From NCBI RefSeq assembly GCF_028689785.1, contig NZ_JAQVCN010000009.1:35814-99813 (forward strand): 64,000 bases of DNA, in the 5' to 3' direction. Below the pieces are notes generated by a model, which made no database searches, had not been told where the DNA came from, and worked only from the letters and a program-made list of their open reading frames with translations. Source of the stretch: Zoogloea sp. GTDB lineage: Bacteria; Pseudomonadota; Gammaproteobacteria; Burkholderiales; Rhodocyclaceae. This document shows, in pieces, positions 59,386-64,000 of the stretch. Position 1 is the first letter of the stretch, and every line of letters begins with the position of its first letter. The translations under genes and the position numbers were made by a program.

Positions 59386-60255
59386 TCAGTGCAGGGTGCG
59401 GGGTTCGGCGGGGGGCTCGGCGAACAGGGCGGCCACGTCGTCGGCATCGAACCGGTATTCATGGTTCGACAGGTCATCGTGGATCAGGATCTCGCCGTGT
59501 TCGGCCAGCATTGCGTCGAGCTCGGTCCGACCCAGGGAGCGCAGCATTTCGCGCACCTTTTCCCAGTTCTGCGGCCACTCGTGGGTGACTTCGCGGGTAT
59601 CGAGAAGGCGCACGGTCTCCTGGTGGAACAGGCGGATCAGGATGTCTTCGGCGGAGAGCCCGAGGAGCTCGTCGTCGCGGATCGTGGCGGCAAGGCGGGT
59701 GATCCGGTCCCAGCCGTCCGGGTCCTTCCGGTCGGCGTCGGGGAGCTTCTGCAGGAACAGGCAGGCCGCACTGCGGGAGGATGCGGCGGTGTGCAGGGCG
59801 GCCGGCTGCTGCTCGGACTGGGTGAGATAGTGTTCGAAGACCTCGGCCACGGAGCTGCCTTCGATGGGCACGTAGCTCTGGTAAGGGTGGCTCAGGCCGG
59901 GCATGTCCAGGGTCAGCAGAAGGTGGCCGTCACCCACCAGGTCGGCGATGCCGGTCTTGCCGGCAGCTTCGTCACTGGCCTTGGCGTAGCCGCGCAGGTT
60001 GAGGCCCTCGGTGACATCCACCACCAGCAGGCTGACCGGGCCGTGGCCCTGGAGCTGGATGGTGAGGCGGCCGGACTGTTTGAGGTTGCCACCGATGATG
60101 CTGGCCACGGCGCTCATGGCGCCCAGCATGTCGCGCACCGGGGGGGCGTAATCACGATTGACGAGCAGGGCCTGCCAGACTTCGTCGAGCCGGACGATGG
60201 CGCCGCGGATGTCGAGGTCTTCAAGGAGGAAACGTTGGATGGTGGAGGTGCTCAT
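59386..60255 (-). CDS. hslO: Hsp33 family chaperone lacking the zinc cysteines
   Basis: A 289-residue Hsp33 homologue: IQRFLLEDLDIRGAIVRLDEVWQALL, YAPPVRDMLGAMSAVASIIGGNLKQSGRLTIQLQGHGPVSLLVVDVTEGLNLRGYA, PYQSYVPIEGSSVAEVFEHYLTQSEQQPAAL. The C-terminal redox switch (CxC...CxxC in E. coli) aligns with EVTHEWPQNWEKVREMLRSLG and GEILIHDDLSNHEYRF: all four cysteines are replaced, and the only Cys in the protein is elsewhere (AACLF). So oxidation-triggered activation by zinc release is not possible; it may be constitutive or triggered by unfolding. It overlaps the upstream ArsC/Spx gene by four bases. Confidence 0.92.
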   Translation of the reverse strand: MSTSTIQRFLLEDLDIRGAIVRLDEVWQALLVNRDYAPPVRDMLGAMSAVASIIGGNLKQSGRLTIQLQGHGPVSLLVVDVTEGLNLRGYAKASDEAAGKTGIADLVGDGHLLLTLDMPGLSHPYQSYVPIEGSSVAEVFEHYLTQSEQQPAALHTAASSRSAACLFLQKLPDADRKDPDGWDRITRLAATIRDDELLGLSAEDILIRLFHQETVRLLDTREVTHEWPQNWEKVREMLRSLGRTELDAMLAEHGEILIHDDLSNHEYRFDADDVAALFAEPPAEPRTLH

Positions 60256-60617
60256 TCGGTCGTCCCCGCGGGGCTGAGAAAACTGGTGTAGAGGGCGGTG
60301 TCGAGGCCGACCAGCAGCTGCCCGCCGTCTGTCTCGATGACTGGCCGGCGGATCAGGCTGGGGAATTCCTGCATCAGTTGCACGGCGGCGCTCTGGGTGT
60401 CGATGGCCTGGCGCTCTGCGGGCAGCTTGCGCCAGGTGGTGCCGCGGGTGTTGATCAGGCTCTTCCAGCCGATGGCCTTGCTCCAGGCGTGGAGGCGGGC
60501 GGAGTCGATGCCGGATTTCTTGTAGTCGTGAAAGGTGTAGGTGACACCGTGCTCGTCGAGCCAGGCGAAGGCCTTTTTCATGGTGTCGCAGTTCTTGATG
60601 CCGTAAATCGTCGTCAT
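60252..60617 (-). CDS. ArsC/Spx/YffB family protein
   Basis: A 121-residue thioredoxin-fold protein of the ArsC-related family: TTIYGIKNCDTMKKAFAWLDEHGVTYTFHDYKKSGID, then GWKSLINTRGTTWRKLP and FPSLIRRPVIETDGGQLLVG. A single Cys in the N-C-D-T motif, rather than CxxC, fits the YffB/Spx-like type. These are often annotated as arsenate reductase, but there is no ars operon here, and physiological substrates are mostly unknown. The start is ATG 60617; the track start adds 16 Arg-rich residues from the upstream hairpin. Confidence 0.9.
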   Translation of the reverse strand: MTTIYGIKNCDTMKKAFAWLDEHGVTYTFHDYKKSGIDSARLHAWSKAIGWKSLINTRGTTWRKLPAERQAIDTQSAAVQLMQEFPSLIRRPVIETDGGQLLVGLDTALYTSFLSPAGTTE

Positions 60618-60632
60618 GGTGCCGGAAGCAGC

Positions 60633-60654
60633 GCGACGCCCCGGGAGGCGTCGC
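60633..60654. promoter_or_regulatory. Hairpin between tex and the ArsC/Spx gene
   Basis: GCGACGCC (60633-60640) pairs with GGCGTCGC (60647-60654) around CCGGGA. It has no U-tract on the - strand, so it is either a weak terminator after tex or a structured leader just upstream of the ArsC/Spx ATG. Confidence 0.45.
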
Positions 60655-60707
60655 TGGAAAATCAAGGGGATGGGGCGGATTTTAGCCGCCCGTGGGGGCG
60701 CCGGGGC

Positions 60708-63035
<2,328 letters not shown>

Positions 63036-63217
63036 GGACGGGCTGGCGCAAAAAAAGGGCGCATGGTGCAGAAAGCTGGCCGCGCCTGCAAGCCCGTGGC
63101 CGACCCGGTTTCCGGTAAAATCAAACAATTGTCCGTGTCGCGAAGCGGTCCCATTCCGCGCACATCCAGCCTGGCCGCCATTCTTGGCGAGTCCGGCCCA
63201 GCAGGAGATAACACCGA

Positions 63218-64000
63218 ATGAATCCATTTTTCGCTGCGTTGGCGGCGGTGGCGTTTGGCTTGACCGTGGTCGGGGCAGATGTCTCGGCCGCGCCGCAGCC
63301 ATCCCATCCCGCCCCGGCCCGCAAGGCAGCACCGGCGGCCAAGGCAGCCGCCAAACCCGTTTCGAAGCCCGCCGCCAAGTCGGCACCCAAGGCGGCACCC
63401 GCTCGCGTCGCAGCGCCGGCCAGGCAGGGCAAGGCGTCGGCGCCCAAGGCGGCCGTGGTCAAGGGGAGCGCCTCCAAGTCGATCCCGGCAAAGCCGGCGT
63501 CGTCCAAGGCTGCCGCTGTTCAGGGCAAGCAGTCCGCCACCAAGCAGGTTGTTGCCAGTGGCAAGGCGGGGCGCGGTGCCAAGGCGGCTCAGCAGCCGGC
63601 GCCGGTTGAGCTGGTGACCAAGAAGGGGCGTAAGGGCCGGGCTGAGCCTGTCGTGGCAGCTGCCCGTGAATCTCGTACCCAGCAGCATGGCCGGATTGCG
63701 CCGTCTACGCCCGCGCCGGTGGTGGAGCGTCGGCCTGTCGTCAGGGGGGGGGCTGCGCCCATCGGGCGTGAGGCTTTTGTTCCGAGTTCGCCCCCGATCT
63801 CCCGCGCCGAGGCGGTGCGTCAGTTGCAGGGCCGAGTGGCTGCACCGGCCGCGGCGCCCGTGGCACCCGTGGCTCCGCGTGCAGCGCTGACAATCCCCCC
63901 CCCGGCGGCGGAAGTTTCCCGGGCTGCATCCCGTTCGATGCCGGCCACGGAGCCCCCCCTGCAGGCGACCAACGAACTGCCCAGGCGGGTGGCACCGGTA
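63218..64000 (+). CDS. Secreted Ala/Lys/Pro-rich protein, N-terminal part (3' end outside window)
   Basis: An open frame of 261 codons from ATG 63218 to the window edge without a stop, so absent from the ORF track. AGGAG lies about 11 bases upstream. A signal peptide ([26 protein letters not shown]) precedes a low-complexity histone-H1-like stretch (repeats of APKAA, AKPAAK, SKAAA) and then a Pro/Ala/Val-rich part ([28 protein letters not shown]). The catalytic domain, if any, lies beyond the window. Such basic leaders occur on some cell-wall enzymes (for instance D-alanyl-D-alanine endopeptidases) in this group, but that is only a guess. Confidence 0.6.
   Translation, partial: MNPFFAALAAVAFGLTVVGADVSAAPQPSHPAPARKAAPAAKAAAKPVSKPAAKSAPKAAPARVAAPARQGKASAPKAAVVKGSASKSIPAKPASSKAAAVQGKQSATKQVVASGKAGRGAKAAQQPAPVELVTKKGRKGRAEPVVAAARESRTQQHGRIAPSTPAPVVERRPVVRGGAAPIGREAFVPSSPPISRAEAVRQLQGRVAAPAAAPVAPVAPRAALTIPPPAAEVSRAASRSMPATEPPLQATNELPRRVAPV

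Noticed and set aside
60252-60617. Arsenate reductase in the strict sense
   Set aside because: Family membership is clear, but there is no arsenic operon and the motif is the single-Cys NCDT type, so detoxification should not be claimed.
63036-63398. Extended tex start
   Set aside because: It would overlap the divergent secreted-protein gene; [14 protein letters not shown] at 63035 is the usual Tex start.

Overview
The window looks like chromosome of a high-GC betaproteobacterium, most likely a member of the Rhodocyclales (inference from synteny and protein style: rpoE-rseABC-degP, lepA-lepB-DUF4845-rnc-era-recO-pdxJ-acpS-nagZ, uvrC-pgsA-tRNA, minCDE with tRNA-Leu). No search could be run, so all names rest on motifs, length and gene order.

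Region 1 (1-14.2 kb, + strand) is housekeeping. It holds the 3' end of a sigma-E gene with its anti-sigma module and periplasmic protease. A compact run follows: translation factor, signal peptidase, RNase III, Era, RecO, PdxJ, AcpS, NagZ, UvrC and PgsA, most overlapping by 1-4 bases. It ends in a tRNA-Gly / tRNA-Cys / tRNA-Gly array with a clear sigma-70 promoter and terminators. Region 2 (14.2-16.4 kb) is a sparse stretch with a small hypothetical ORF, structured leader DNA, a family-2 glycosyltransferase and a convergent DUF1178 gene.

Region 3 (16.4-47.2 kb) is a complete type VI secretion system in two convergent arms. The + arm runs tssA, tssB, tssC, two hcp genes, tagJ, tssE, tssF, tssG, clpV, a TPR-methyltransferase fusion and vgrG. 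It continues into a cargo/adaptor block: DUF2169, a ketosynthase-fold protein that appears to lack its catalytic cysteine, a DUF4150 PAAR-like tip, an AHH-type nuclease effector, an Imm11/DUF1629-like immunity candidate, a DUF6484 protein, a TIGR02270 gene broken by an in-frame TAA, the FHA protein TagH and a PP2C phosphatase. The - arm carries tagF, tssM, tssL (with a fused OmpA domain), tssK and tssJ. A membrane Ser/Thr kinase at 55.5-57.1 kb may complete the kinase-FHA-phosphatase switch.

Region 4 (47.4-55.5 kb, + strand) encodes cell-envelope proteins: a lipoprotein with two CxxCH sites, an OmpA-like lipoprotein, and a CxxCH protein with five choice-of-anchor-D-like repeats and a JDVT-CTERM-type tail. 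Next come the overlapping glutamic intramembrane protease (MrtJ-like) that probably processes that tail, a porin, an unknown protein, and a REP-like inverted repeat. Region 5 (55.5-64 kb, mostly - strand) returns to core genes: the kinase, tRNA-Leu, minE/D/C, an Hsp33 homologue lacking all four zinc cysteines, an ArsC/Spx-family protein, Tex, and the start of a divergent secreted Ala/Lys/Pro-rich protein cut by the window end.

The best candidates for something new are the T6SS cargo block with its orphan VgrG-tip-like and degenerate ketosynthase proteins, the MrtJ/JDVT-CTERM envelope locus with CxxCH proteins, and the cysteine-less Hsp33.
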